Below, in pieces: positions 19,249 to 26,743 of a DNA stretch of 64,000 nt (positions within the stretch are counted from its first letter, which is position 1; each line of letters starts with the position of its first letter). The position numbers and the translations under genes are program-made. Source of the stretch: Lewinellaceae bacterium. GTDB taxonomy: Bacteria; Bacteroidota; Bacteroidia; Chitinophagales; Saprospiraceae. The notes below the pieces were generated by a model. The model did no database searches. It worked only from the letters and a program-made list of their open reading frames with translations, and was not told the origin of the DNA. The DNA is taken from positions 186,001 through 250,000 of the forward strand of contig JACJYD010000004.1 of the NCBI GenBank assembly GCA_020636275.1, in the 5' to 3' direction.

Positions 19249-19312
19249 CTAAACGGCGTTTGTGTTTACTCTAAACGGCGTTTGTGTTTGCTCTAAATGG
19301 CGTTTACACTTC
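19249..19312 (+). promoter_or_regulatory. Three 22-bp direct repeats between sugar porter and GH32
   Basis: CTAAACGGCGTTTGTGTTTA begins at 19249, a near-identical copy at 19271 and a diverged copy (CTAAATGGCGTTTACACTT) at 19293. The period is exactly 22 bp, two helix turns, and the core AAACGGCGTTT is nearly self-complementary. This is the form expected of an array of operators for a LacI-type or similar dimeric regulator. No such regulator is in the window. A small CGAGAA/TTCTCG hairpin follows at 19329-19347. Confidence 0.6.
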
Positions 19313-19372
19313 AAACTCTCAAAAAATGCGAGAAGTGAAATTTCTCGAAAAAAATAACAAACCTGGCTAAAC

Positions 19373-20947
19373 ATGGATCCCATTTGGAGAATTCCGATCC
19401 TTCTCTTCATTTTCGGATCTTTTAACGCCTGTACTGAACCTATGAATGACCAACACGCTGCATCAAGCCACTACCGGGAACCCCACCGGCCGCAATTCCA
19501 TTTTTCTCCGAAAGAAAAATGGATGAACGACCCCAACGGAATGGTTTATTACGAGGGCGAATACCACCTTTTTTACCAATATTACCCCGACAGTACCGTT
19601 TGGGGCCCTATGCATTGGGGGCACGCCATCAGCCGGGACCTGGTGCATTGGGAACACCTTCCCATCGCCCTGTATCCCGACTCACTGGGCTACATCTTCT
19701 CCGGCAGCGCCGTGGTCGACTGGAACAACACCAGCGGGCTGGGCATCAATGGGCAACCGCCCTTGGTCGCCATTTTCACCTACCACGATCCCGACGGGGA
19801 AAAGGCCAAACGGAGCGATTACCAGTGCCAGGGCATCGCCAACAGCAACGACAAAGGCCGCACCTGGACCAAATACGACGGAAATCCCGTGTTGCCCAAC
19901 AGGGGACCGGTAGCCGACTTCCGCGATCCGAAGGTGATATGGGACGAGGGCTCCGGTCAATGGATCATGGCCCTGGCCGTCTACGATCACGTCGAATTCT
20001 GGGGATCGAAAGACCTGAAAAGCTGGGCGCACCTTAGCGATTTCGGGAAAGAATGGGGAATGCATACAGGCGTCTGGGAGTGCCCCGACCTGTTCCCCAT
20101 GGCCGTGGAAGGTTCGGATGTGCAGAAATGGGTCCTGTTGCTGAGCATCAATCCGGGTGGACCCAACGGCGGCTCGGCCACTCAGTATTTCGTGGGGCAT
20201 TTTGATGGAAAGACCTTTACCCTCGACGAGTCCTTTGCCAATGAGGTGAAAGACGAGCGCGCAATTTGGCTCGATGCAGGGCGCGACAACTACGCAGGGG
20301 TCACCTGGTCGGATATTCCCGGGGAAGACGGCCGCCGCCTGTTCCTGGGCTGGATGAGCAATTGGGAATATGCGCAAGTCGTGCCCACCGGGGCCTGGCG
20401 CAGCGCCATGACCATTCCCAGGGTATTGAACCTGAAGAAAACGGAAGCCGGCTACCGGCTGTTCGCGCAACCGGTCGAAGAACTGAAAGCGCTTCGTCAA
20501 GCGCCAATCGAGATCACAGGTACCGGCATCAAAACCAGCATCTCCCCGCAAACGGAGTTGGTCCTCGATTTTGAGATCTCGGACAGTGGCGACGCCAACT
20601 TCGGGGTGGAATTGTCGAACGGAAAGGGCGAACGCTATCGCTTCGGCTACGACCAGGCCGCCAACCTGTTTTACAGCGATCGCACCCAGTCCGGTGATTT
20701 TTCCTTTTCCGAAAAATTTGCCGGAAAACCGGTCACCGCACAACGGCTTTCCAAAGAAAGGATCCTTCGGCTCCACCTGTTCATCGACGCCGCTTCGGCA
20801 GAAATTTTTGCCGACGACGGGGCCGACGTCCTTACGGAGTTATTCTTCCCCAGTGAAGATTTTAACCAAGTAAAAATATACGTGGAGAAAGGCACGGTTG
20901 AATTGAAAAACGGGACGGGATATCCCCTGGCCGGTATTTGGCCTTAA
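19373..20947 (+). CDS. GH32 beta-fructosidase (levanase/inulinase/invertase type), probable lipoprotein
   Basis: A 524-residue glycoside hydrolase family 32 enzyme. The N-terminus has a lipoprotein-like signal ending in 'GSFNAC' (Cys20). Catalytic motifs are WMNDPNG with nucleophile D53, FRDPKV with transition-state stabiliser D185, and WECPDLF with acid/base E236. A C-terminal beta-sandwich follows. It would hydrolyse beta-fructosyl linkages of sucrose, levan or inulin at the cell surface or in the periplasm; exact specificity cannot be read. It lies behind the sugar porter on the same strand. No SusC/SusD pair is adjacent, so this is a reduced utilisation locus. Its stop overlaps the stop of the convergent FGE-domain gene. 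Confidence 0.93.
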   Translation: MDPIWRIPILLFIFGSFNACTEPMNDQHAASSHYREPHRPQFHFSPKEKWMNDPNGMVYYEGEYHLFYQYYPDSTVWGPMHWGHAISRDLVHWEHLPIALYPDSLGYIFSGSAVVDWNNTSGLGINGQPPLVAIFTYHDPDGEKAKRSDYQCQGIANSNDKGRTWTKYDGNPVLPNRGPVADFRDPKVIWDEGSGQWIMALAVYDHVEFWGSKDLKSWAHLSDFGKEWGMHTGVWECPDLFPMAVEGSDVQKWVLLLSINPGGPNGGSATQYFVGHFDGKTFTLDESFANEVKDERAIWLDAGRDNYAGVTWSDIPGEDGRRLFLGWMSNWEYAQVVPTGAWRSAMTIPRVLNLKKTEAGYRLFAQPVEELKALRQAPIEITGTGIKTSISPQTELVLDFEISDSGDANFGVELSNGKGERYRFGYDQAANLFYSDRTQSGDFSFSEKFAGKPVTAQRLSKERILRLHLFIDAASAEIFADDGADVLTELFFPSEDFNQVKIYVEKGTVELKNGTGYPLAGIWP

Positions 20948-21951
20948 GGCGACCACGCCAACCGGAACCCGACGAAACCGGCTGGTTCAATTTTGCCGAA
21001 TCCAAACCGGGCCGATACCCGGCAGTCCCCTTCGAAATCCGTGAACGAGCCGCCCCGCATGGAACAATCGCCCGTCGGGTTTGGGGCATCGATCCAGGCG
21101 CTGCCGTCAGTGGGAGCGCCATCGAAGTTTGAATGAAAATCATCGGCGCATAGTTCGGAAACATTTCCGCTCATATCGTAGAGTCCCCATGCGTTCGGGG
21201 TCTTGGATGCTACAATTTCGGGATTTCCCGTAGGGTTCTCGAACCATCCCACCGAATCCAGAAAGTTGCTGCCTGCATAGACCACCGTGGTATCGCCGGC
21301 GCGGGCAGCATATTCCCACTGTGCTTCAGAAGGCAAGTAGTAGGTATAGCCCGACAAGCGATTGAGCGTATCGAGAAAGGTCTGGATGTCCGTCCAACTC
21401 ACCGATTCGACGGGACAGATCGCGCAGCCTGAATAAAAACTGGGATTATTGCCCATGACGGCTTCCCATTCCCCCTGGGTAACCTCGGTACGTCCCATTG
21501 AAAAATCGGATACCGTCACCTCGTGACGAGGATATTCGGAGTCCGCATCACAATTGCCATCGATTGCCGGGTTGCACCCCATGGTGAAGGTGCCGCCGGT
21601 AAGGGGGACCATCTTGTTTTTGAAAGGATCGATAAAAATGTCTTTGGTCACGGTATAGGATTTCCCCCAATTGGCGTCGATTGTAAGGGCTACGGTATAC
21701 GTCCCTCCTTTTGTGTAAGCTTTCAGGGGCAACTCCAGGGAAGAGGTGTCTCCATCCCCAAACTCCCAGAAATAGCTGGTGGCGAAGCTCTCGGCGTTTG
21801 AATAGAATTGGATATAGTCATTCACCCCGTTATGGTTTTCCGGGGCGATGGAGATGGAAGCTGCAGGAACGAAATCCTGCACCCGGTCGAGTTTGCATTG
21901 CAGGCTTCCGACGAGCAGGATCAGGATAAAAAAAGGGATATAGCGCATCAT
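20944..21951 (-). CDS. Lipoprotein with PKD and FGE-sulfatase (SUMF1-like) domains
   Basis: 335 residues. A lipoprotein signal ends in 'LVGSLQC'. A PKD domain follows ('FGDGDTSSLE', 'YTKGGTYTVALTI', residues ~45-110), then an FGE-sulfatase/formylglycine-generating-enzyme-like domain: 'LTGGTFTMGC', 'PRHEVTVSDFSMGRTEVTQG', 'YYLPSEAQWEYAARAG', 'GLYDMSGNVSELC', 'SMRGGSF', 'GFVGFRLAW'. The Cys pair required for true formylglycine generation is not evident, so it is more likely a C-type-lectin-fold binding module, as in GldJ/GldK-type proteins. It is probably co-transcribed with the next two minus-strand genes (28-base gap to the first). Confidence 0.88.
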   Translation of the reverse strand: MMRYIPFFILILLVGSLQCKLDRVQDFVPAASISIAPENHNGVNDYIQFYSNAESFATSYFWEFGDGDTSSLELPLKAYTKGGTYTVALTIDANWGKSYTVTKDIFIDPFKNKMVPLTGGTFTMGCNPAIDGNCDADSEYPRHEVTVSDFSMGRTEVTQGEWEAVMGNNPSFYSGCAICPVESVSWTDIQTFLDTLNRLSGYTYYLPSEAQWEYAARAGDTTVVYAGSNFLDSVGWFENPTGNPEIVASKTPNAWGLYDMSGNVSELCADDFHSNFDGAPTDGSAWIDAPNPTGDCSMRGGSFTDFEGDCRVSARFGFGKIEPAGFVGFRLAWSP

Positions 21952-21979
21952 CGCAAAATAAATTTTCCAACAATCAATT

Positions 21980-22711
21980 TTAATGCTGAAGAGGGATCGT
22001 CATTCCGACACCTTCGGAAGTCGGGCCGAGCGACCAGTTCCTGATCTTTTTCCAGGCAGATCTTTTGATCCGGAAATCGATATAGAAGATGGCGCCGGTG
22101 ATCAGAAGGGCGCCTCCCCCAACCGCCAGGATCTGGGCGTTGCGGTATTTCCGGGAGGCCTCCAGGTAATGGTCTTCCCGGCTGAACTGGGAATACACGG
22201 AAGCATCGGGATTCAGCTCGGAAGTGTAGGTGCTGTAGAGGTCCTGGGCATCCTGGTTGAGCGTCAGGGCAAAGATCCCCATGCCTGCGCCCAGCACGAT
22301 TCCCCCCATATAGGGCAACTGCCGCACCGGCGCCAGGAGCACATCGCCGCGGTCGGCGTATTTGGCGGGCAGGCTTACCACGTCGAATTCAAAGTGGAGA
22401 TTACCCAGGTCTTCCAGCTTGTTCTGTACCGGATCGAACCGGATCTTCTTTTCCCTGGACTCGTCGTTATCGACGCCTCCCCCCACATCTCCTTTTGCCC
22501 GGGTGATGGGAATGACCCCTTCTTCACTTTTGGCTTTGACAAATACACCCAGATAGGGCCTTTTCTCCTTCACCCCGGTAATCTTGTACCGCAGCGTGAT
22601 CTGGTTGCCATCCGTGTCGAGGTTCCAGTTTACTGATTCGTCGGGAACGGTTTGGGCCGACAGGGAGTAGACCATGAAGAAAAAAAACAGGAACGAATAA
22701 TGGCGTAGCAT
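21980..22711 (-). CDS. Exported protein with two TM segments, linked to FGE-domain genes
   Basis: 243 residues from ATG 22711 (MLRHYSFLFFFFMVYSLSAQ is the signal peptide); a longer frame to 22774 only adds unlikely sequence before it. The mature N-terminal ~120 residues are beta-rich ('NWNLDTDGNQITLRYKITG', 'LHFEFDVVSLPAKY'). Two hydrophobic segments follow ('LPYMGGIVLGAGMGIFALTL' and 'ILAVGGGALLITGAIFYI') on either side of a loop with 'YLEASRKYRNAQ'. I do not recognise a named family. It lies between two FGE-sulfatase-domain genes on the same strand (28 bases before one, 72 after the other), so it probably works with them at the envelope. Confidence 0.8.
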   Translation of the reverse strand: MLRHYSFLFFFFMVYSLSAQTVPDESVNWNLDTDGNQITLRYKITGVKEKRPYLGVFVKAKSEEGVIPITRAKGDVGGGVDNDESREKKIRFDPVQNKLEDLGNLHFEFDVVSLPAKYADRGDVLLAPVRQLPYMGGIVLGAGMGIFALTLNQDAQDLYSTYTSELNPDASVYSQFSREDHYLEASRKYRNAQILAVGGGALLITGAIFYIDFRIKRSAWKKIRNWSLGPTSEGVGMTIPLQH

Positions 22712-22783
22712 AGGATAAAAATTATAGAAAAACCAGATTTCCCGATCCTTCGGGATGATCCATATTTCAGACAAAGAATCGCG

Positions 22784-24928
22784 TTATGGAATTCGGACGA
22801 CGCGGAAACCGATATAATCGATCCGGGTGCTCGGCGGACTGCTACTCCGGTTGGAAACCCGGCAGGCGTCCGGTTCGTCGCGCCAGCAACCTCCTCGCCG
22901 CACGCGGTCGGTTCCTTTCGAAGCCCCTTGGGGATTGCTCGAAGCTCCTTCGGCGTAGGTGCCGAACCAATCCGAGCACCACTCCCATACGTTGCCGCTC
23001 AGATCGTAGATCCCCAGTTCATTGGGGCTTTTCGCCCCGACGGGTTTGGCACTGTTGCCGGCGTTGGAAACGAACCATCCGGCATCCGACAAGTCGTCGG
23101 AACCAGCGTATTTATGCCCTTTCCCGGCATTTCCACCCCGGGCGGCATATTCCCATTCGGCCTCCGTGGGCAGGCGGAAACGGGCTCCGTTGGTCTCGCT
23201 CATCCAGGTACAGTAAGCCCTGGCCCCATACCAGGAAACCGCAATAACCGGGTATTTTTCAAACCCTTCTTTCGGGGAAAACACGTTGCCTTTCTTTTCA
23301 ATTTTCACAAACGAATTGTCCAGGTTTATCCAGGCGACGCCGCCTTCTTCCTGGTTGCCTTTTGCATTCAGGAAAGTACAAAATTCGGCATTGGTCACCT
23401 CCTGGCGCCCCATGTAGAAATCGCCGACCGCAACCTCATGGGCCGGGTTTTCGTCTTCGTCGCAATCGTCGCCCTGTTCGGGGGTGCATCCCATGGTGAA
23501 GCTGCCTCCTTTGACCAGGATCATGGAGTTATAGGTAATCGGGTTTGCCGGTTTGGGTTCTTCGATGAGCTCTTTTATGTCCTTGTTCAGTTCCGACACC
23601 AAACCAGGGTCCTTATCCCCGGGTTTGGGCGGTTTGGCAGGGTTGCTCTCCACCAGAACCTCGGGCTTGGCAATTGCTGTGGAGTCCTCTCTTATCGGTG
23701 GCGGCGCTACTTCCAGGGCCAGGAGGTCCCGGGCCTGGTCCATAAAGGAGCTGTTCGGATTTTCCGCCAGGTAATTTTCGATCGCTCTCCGGGTGGCCGG
23801 CTGCAGGGAGGCCTGGATGTTCAGGCCCATCAGCTTTTCAATCGCCTCCCCGGCATAAGGGCTTTCCGGGTAGAGGTCGATGAATTGCTCCAAAGAAGCC
23901 AGGGTCGGATCCTGCAGGGTTTCATTCCAGTCCAGGTCCTCGATCTTCCCCAGGGCAAGGGCGGCTTTCGAACTTTCCGGATATTTTTCGGCAAATCGCT
24001 GGTAGGCATCCCGGCTGTCGCGCACAGCAGTGAGCAGCCAATCGATATTCATGCGGAAACCAGGGACAGCGGCATAGGTGAGACTCGAAAAAGCCACCAG
24101 CGCTACCAGGGCGAGCGCAGCGGATTGAAGGGGTTTCCGCCCCTTCTTGGGTATCACCATTTCTTCCAGCACAGCTGCCTCTTCCTCTCCCACAACGATC
24201 CCGGAAGATTTGAAGGTCTCCTTGGCTTCTTCCTGAACGGGCTCGGCGACGATCACCACCGTTTCTTCCATCACGATATCGCGCACCCGCTCTTTCTCTC
24301 CGACCTTTTCGATCACCGACACCCGGAGCATCAGGGGGAACTGACCTTCCCGCAGGGGTTTGACGAAAAAGATCCATTCCGTGTATTCGTCTTTTTCAAT
24401 AAACTGCTCCTGCCGGTTGAAGGTGCGGATGGAAAAAGCCGGCGTTTCGGCCGGGTCGATCAGTTCAACCTCCATCACTTCTGCAATGCGCACATCCTTG
24501 ATCTTGGTATCGGCGGTGAGTTCGATATTTTCGATCAGCGCCGCCTCGTCGTAGGCGATGCGCACCCGGCAGCGGGCTTCCTTTTCGATCTCCATCTTTC
24601 CGGGGATCTGGTAGAGCAGGCTGCCGTGTTTGGATTTTTTTTCGCTGGAAGGGGCCTCCAGGTCGCTCGGTTCCAGGTCTTCCACCAGGGTCAGAAAGCG
24701 CTCCCGGAGCTGATTGTACTTCACATCCAGTTCATTCTGTCCGATCGATCCCCTGACCATTTTAAGGTTGGCATCCTTGAGGTCGGCTTCCAGCAAAATG
24801 ATCTCATTATAGGCTTTGCTGTTTTCTGGCAGGACCCCTTTCATCCGTTTCAAGGCCGGTCCCAGTCCTTCTTCCACAAGAATATTTTTCACTTCGAGCT
24901 TCAGCTCATTGATGTCCATCATGCCCAA
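22784..24928 (-). CDS. EAD11-like effector-associated domain, TM, TPR-like and FGE-sulfatase protein
   Basis: 714 residues. Residues ~5-92 ('EEGLGPALKRMKGVLPENS', 'AYNEIILLEADLKDANLKM', 'KYNQLRERFLTLVEDLE') match the pattern of effector-associated domain 11, a small death-fold-like adaptor of bacterial conflict systems. A beta-rich region (~100-225) with 'RIAYDEAALIENIELTADTK' and 'FFVKPLREGQFPLMLRVSV' follows, then a TM helix near 270-290, TPR-like repeats ('FAEKYPESSKAALALGKIED', 'FIDLYPESPYAGEAIEKL'), a Pro/Lys linker and an FGE-sulfatase domain from ~470 ('VKGGSFTMGC', 'LPTEAEWEYAARGG', 'GIYDLSGNVWEWCSDW', 'RRGGCW', 'YIGFRVVRIP'). The EAD side would be cytoplasmic and the lectin-fold side periplasmic, which suggests a transmembrane sensor that recruits an effector. 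The EAD11 assignment is by eye. Confidence 0.8.
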   Translation of the reverse strand: MGMMDINELKLEVKNILVEEGLGPALKRMKGVLPENSKAYNEIILLEADLKDANLKMVRGSIGQNELDVKYNQLRERFLTLVEDLEPSDLEAPSSEKKSKHGSLLYQIPGKMEIEKEARCRVRIAYDEAALIENIELTADTKIKDVRIAEVMEVELIDPAETPAFSIRTFNRQEQFIEKDEYTEWIFFVKPLREGQFPLMLRVSVIEKVGEKERVRDIVMEETVVIVAEPVQEEAKETFKSSGIVVGEEEAAVLEEMVIPKKGRKPLQSAALALVALVAFSSLTYAAVPGFRMNIDWLLTAVRDSRDAYQRFAEKYPESSKAALALGKIEDLDWNETLQDPTLASLEQFIDLYPESPYAGEAIEKLMGLNIQASLQPATRRAIENYLAENPNSSFMDQARDLLALEVAPPPIREDSTAIAKPEVLVESNPAKPPKPGDKDPGLVSELNKDIKELIEEPKPANPITYNSMILVKGGSFTMGCTPEQGDDCDEDENPAHEVAVGDFYMGRQEVTNAEFCTFLNAKGNQEEGGVAWINLDNSFVKIEKKGNVFSPKEGFEKYPVIAVSWYGARAYCTWMSETNGARFRLPTEAEWEYAARGGNAGKGHKYAGSDDLSDAGWFVSNAGNSAKPVGAKSPNELGIYDLSGNVWEWCSDWFGTYAEGASSNPQGASKGTDRVRRGGCWRDEPDACRVSNRSSSPPSTRIDYIGFRVVRIP

Positions 24929-24941
24929 TATACTTTAGAAA

Positions 24942-25011
24942 AAGTGATTTGACGGCCCGGGGACGTCAAATCACTTGGGATCATTGCGGCCGACGGCCGC
25001 AATGATCCCAA
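24942..25011. repeat. Tandem doublet of long hairpins between divergent genes
   Basis: The first hairpin, 24942-24976, has arms AAGTGATTTGACG and CGTCAAATCACTT with a GC-rich loop. The second, 24975-25011, has a 17-bp stem (TTGGGATCATTGCGGCC and complement) around GAC. They overlap by two bases, the same arrangement as at 16624-16704. They lie 13 bases upstream of the EAD gene's ATG and upstream of the divergent HD gene, so neither can be a terminator of an adjacent gene end. Confidence 0.85.
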
Positions 25012-25178
25012 ACTACTTCGTTTGGAGTATTTAAATTTTGTTCTGTTTTTCGTAGTAAATAAGGGTGGGCCTTTGGTTTTTTGGCCTTTTGGATACTAAA
25101 AGTAAGGAAAAAATTGAATAAATGCGCTATTCTTTTTTACCTTCCGACTCCTGCTCTTTCCAATTTAAACCGGTTCCC

Positions 25179-25730
25179 ATGTCTCTTCCGACCCGCACCG
25201 ACGGCCAACAACTCCTTGAAAACCACGTCAAAGACGAGTACCAGCGCTACCATGCCCGGATGGTCGCTACCGCCATGGAAGGCTATGCCCGGCACTATGG
25301 GGAAGACCCCGACCTTTGGTACCTGACCGGCCTGTTGCACGACCTCGATTTCGAGGAATTCCCCGACGAACATCCGGGGATTTCACTCCAATGGTTCGGC
25401 GAATGGGGCTACCCCGAAGAGCTCATCCATGCCGTGGAGGTGCATGCCTACGGCTATAACGATTTCAAAACCCTGCCCCGCACCCGCCTGGCTGCCGCTT
25501 TACTGGCCTGCGACGAGATCTGCGGCATTTTCTTCGCCTTTCAGAAGGTCAACCCCATCCCCTACCACGAGATGAAGGTCAAGTCGATCAAGAGCCGCCT
25601 GAAGGAAAAAGCCTTCGCCGCCAAGATCGACCGGAGCACGATCTACCTGGGCTGCGAGCATCTTGGAGTCGATATCGACGAGCATGTGGGCAATTTGATC
25701 CGGTTTTTTGAAGGGCTGAAAAACACCTAA
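25179..25730 (+). CDS. HD-domain phosphohydrolase-like protein
   Basis: 183 residues from ATG 25179 (MSLPTRTDG). An upstream ATG at 25122 adds an unlikely Ser/Cys/Phe-rich leader. HD-superfamily residues are visible: H25 in 'RYHARMVATAMEGYA', H54-D55 in 'LTGLLHDLDFEEFP', and 'HAVEVHAYG'. HD proteins hydrolyse phosphate mono- or diesters, often nucleotides, using metal ions. The substrate is unknown. It is followed after seven bases by a broken Ro60/TROVE gene, so the two were probably one operon concerned with RNA or nucleotide metabolism; this is inference from adjacency. Confidence 0.85.
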   Translation: MSLPTRTDGQQLLENHVKDEYQRYHARMVATAMEGYARHYGEDPDLWYLTGLLHDLDFEEFPDEHPGISLQWFGEWGYPEELIHAVEVHAYGYNDFKTLPRTRLAAALLACDEICGIFFAFQKVNPIPYHEMKVKSIKSRLKEKAFAAKIDRSTIYLGCEHLGVDIDEHVGNLIRFFEGLKNT

Positions 25731-25737
25731 ACCCCTA

Positions 25738-26674
25738 ATGGCACGCTTCAATTTAAAAAACCGGATCCAACCACTCACCGTCAACCGCGCAGGTGGAGAG
25801 GCCTATATGCAGGACCCGCGCCGGACAGGACGCCGCTTCGGAGGAAGATAAGGCCGAACGCAAGGCCGAAGCCTGGGCCGACCTGATCGCCGCCGACAAG
25901 CTGGGCTATTTCGCCCTGTTGCGCAACTTGCGCAATATCGCCGAACAAGCGCCCGAACTGGTGGAGTAGGTGTGCAAGTTGCTGACGGACGAGAAGCGCA
26001 TCAAACAGTCCCTGGTGCTGCCGTTCCGCTTCATCACGGCCTTCGACGCCGTTAATGAGGCGAACATCGAAGGCAAACGCCAACTGCTGGAAGCACTGAA
26101 CCAGGCGCTGGAACTGTCGCTCGCCAACGTCCCGGTATTCCCGGGCCGCACGCTGGTGGTGCCCGACGACTCAGGGTCGATGACCTGGGGTCATGGAAAG
26201 GATGGCGTCGCCCCGATCCGCATCGGAGCGATCTTCGCCGCCCTGTTGTTCAAGTCGAACAACGCCGACCTGATGCGCTTCTCGGATGACGCCTCTTACG
26301 TGAAGGCGTACCACCGGGATTCGGTGGCTACGATCGCCAATGAGCTGGTCAAAAATGCCCGCTCGGCGGGGACGAATTTCCACGCCATCTTCCAGGTGGC
26401 TTACCAGGCTTACGACCGGATCATCATCCTGTCGGATATGCAGGGCTGGATGGGATATGCCTCTCCGGCAAAAGACCTGGAGGAATACAAGTGGCGCAAG
26501 AAGGTGAACCCGCACATCTACTCCTTCGACTTGCAGGGCTACGGCACGCTGCAGTTCCCGGAGCGCAACGTCTATGCCCTGGCCGGGGTCAGCGACAAGG
26601 TGTTCGACCTGATGCGACTGCTGGAGGAAGACCGCCAGGCGTTGGTCAACAGGATCGAATCTGTTGTGTTTTAA
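25738..26674 (+). pseudogene. Ro60/TROVE-domain RNA-binding protein, broken (deletion, frameshift, nonsense codon)
   Basis: ATG 25738 opens with the normal TROVE start (MARFNLKNRIQPLTVNRAGG, then EAYMQDPR). The sequence then jumps, with a +1 frame change near 25818-25824, to 'GQDAASEEDKAERKAEAWAD', a part normally far downstream in this family. An in-frame TAG at 25967 interrupts 'PELVE-VCKLL'. From GTG 25970 the frame is intact to 26674 and includes the vWA-like part with MIDAS motif 'DDSGSM'. Full-length bacterial Ro proteins are about 500-540 residues; about 200 residues of the RNA-binding ring are missing here. A 234-residue vWA fragment could still be made from the GTG. No Y-RNA-like structure is evident nearby. 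Confidence 0.85.
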
Positions 26675-26676
26675 AT

Positions 26677-26723
26677 AAAGGACAACGGCCCGGAGAACGA
26701 ATTCCCCGCGGCCGTTTGCCTTT
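26677..26723. terminator. Hairpin between convergent Ro60 remnant and Kelch gene
   Basis: AAAGGACAACGGCC pairs with GGCCGTTTGCCTTT with two central mismatches, enclosing a GC-rich loop. It lies directly after the Ro60 stop and before the stop of the convergent gene. It is plausibly bidirectional; T runs are weak. Confidence 0.55.
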
Positions 26724-26743
26724 GGTTAAAAAACCTGCTTTTT

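Noticed and set aside
20944..24928. Active formylglycine-generating enzyme for sulfatases
   Set aside because: No sulfatase gene is adjacent and the expected active-site Cys pair is not evident; the fold is often reused as a binding module in Bacteroidota.
22928..24952. 674-codon open frame on the plus strand
   Set aside because: Antisense to the EAD-FGE gene; the protein is Phe/Gly/His rich without any domain, as expected for the complement of a GC-rich coding frame.
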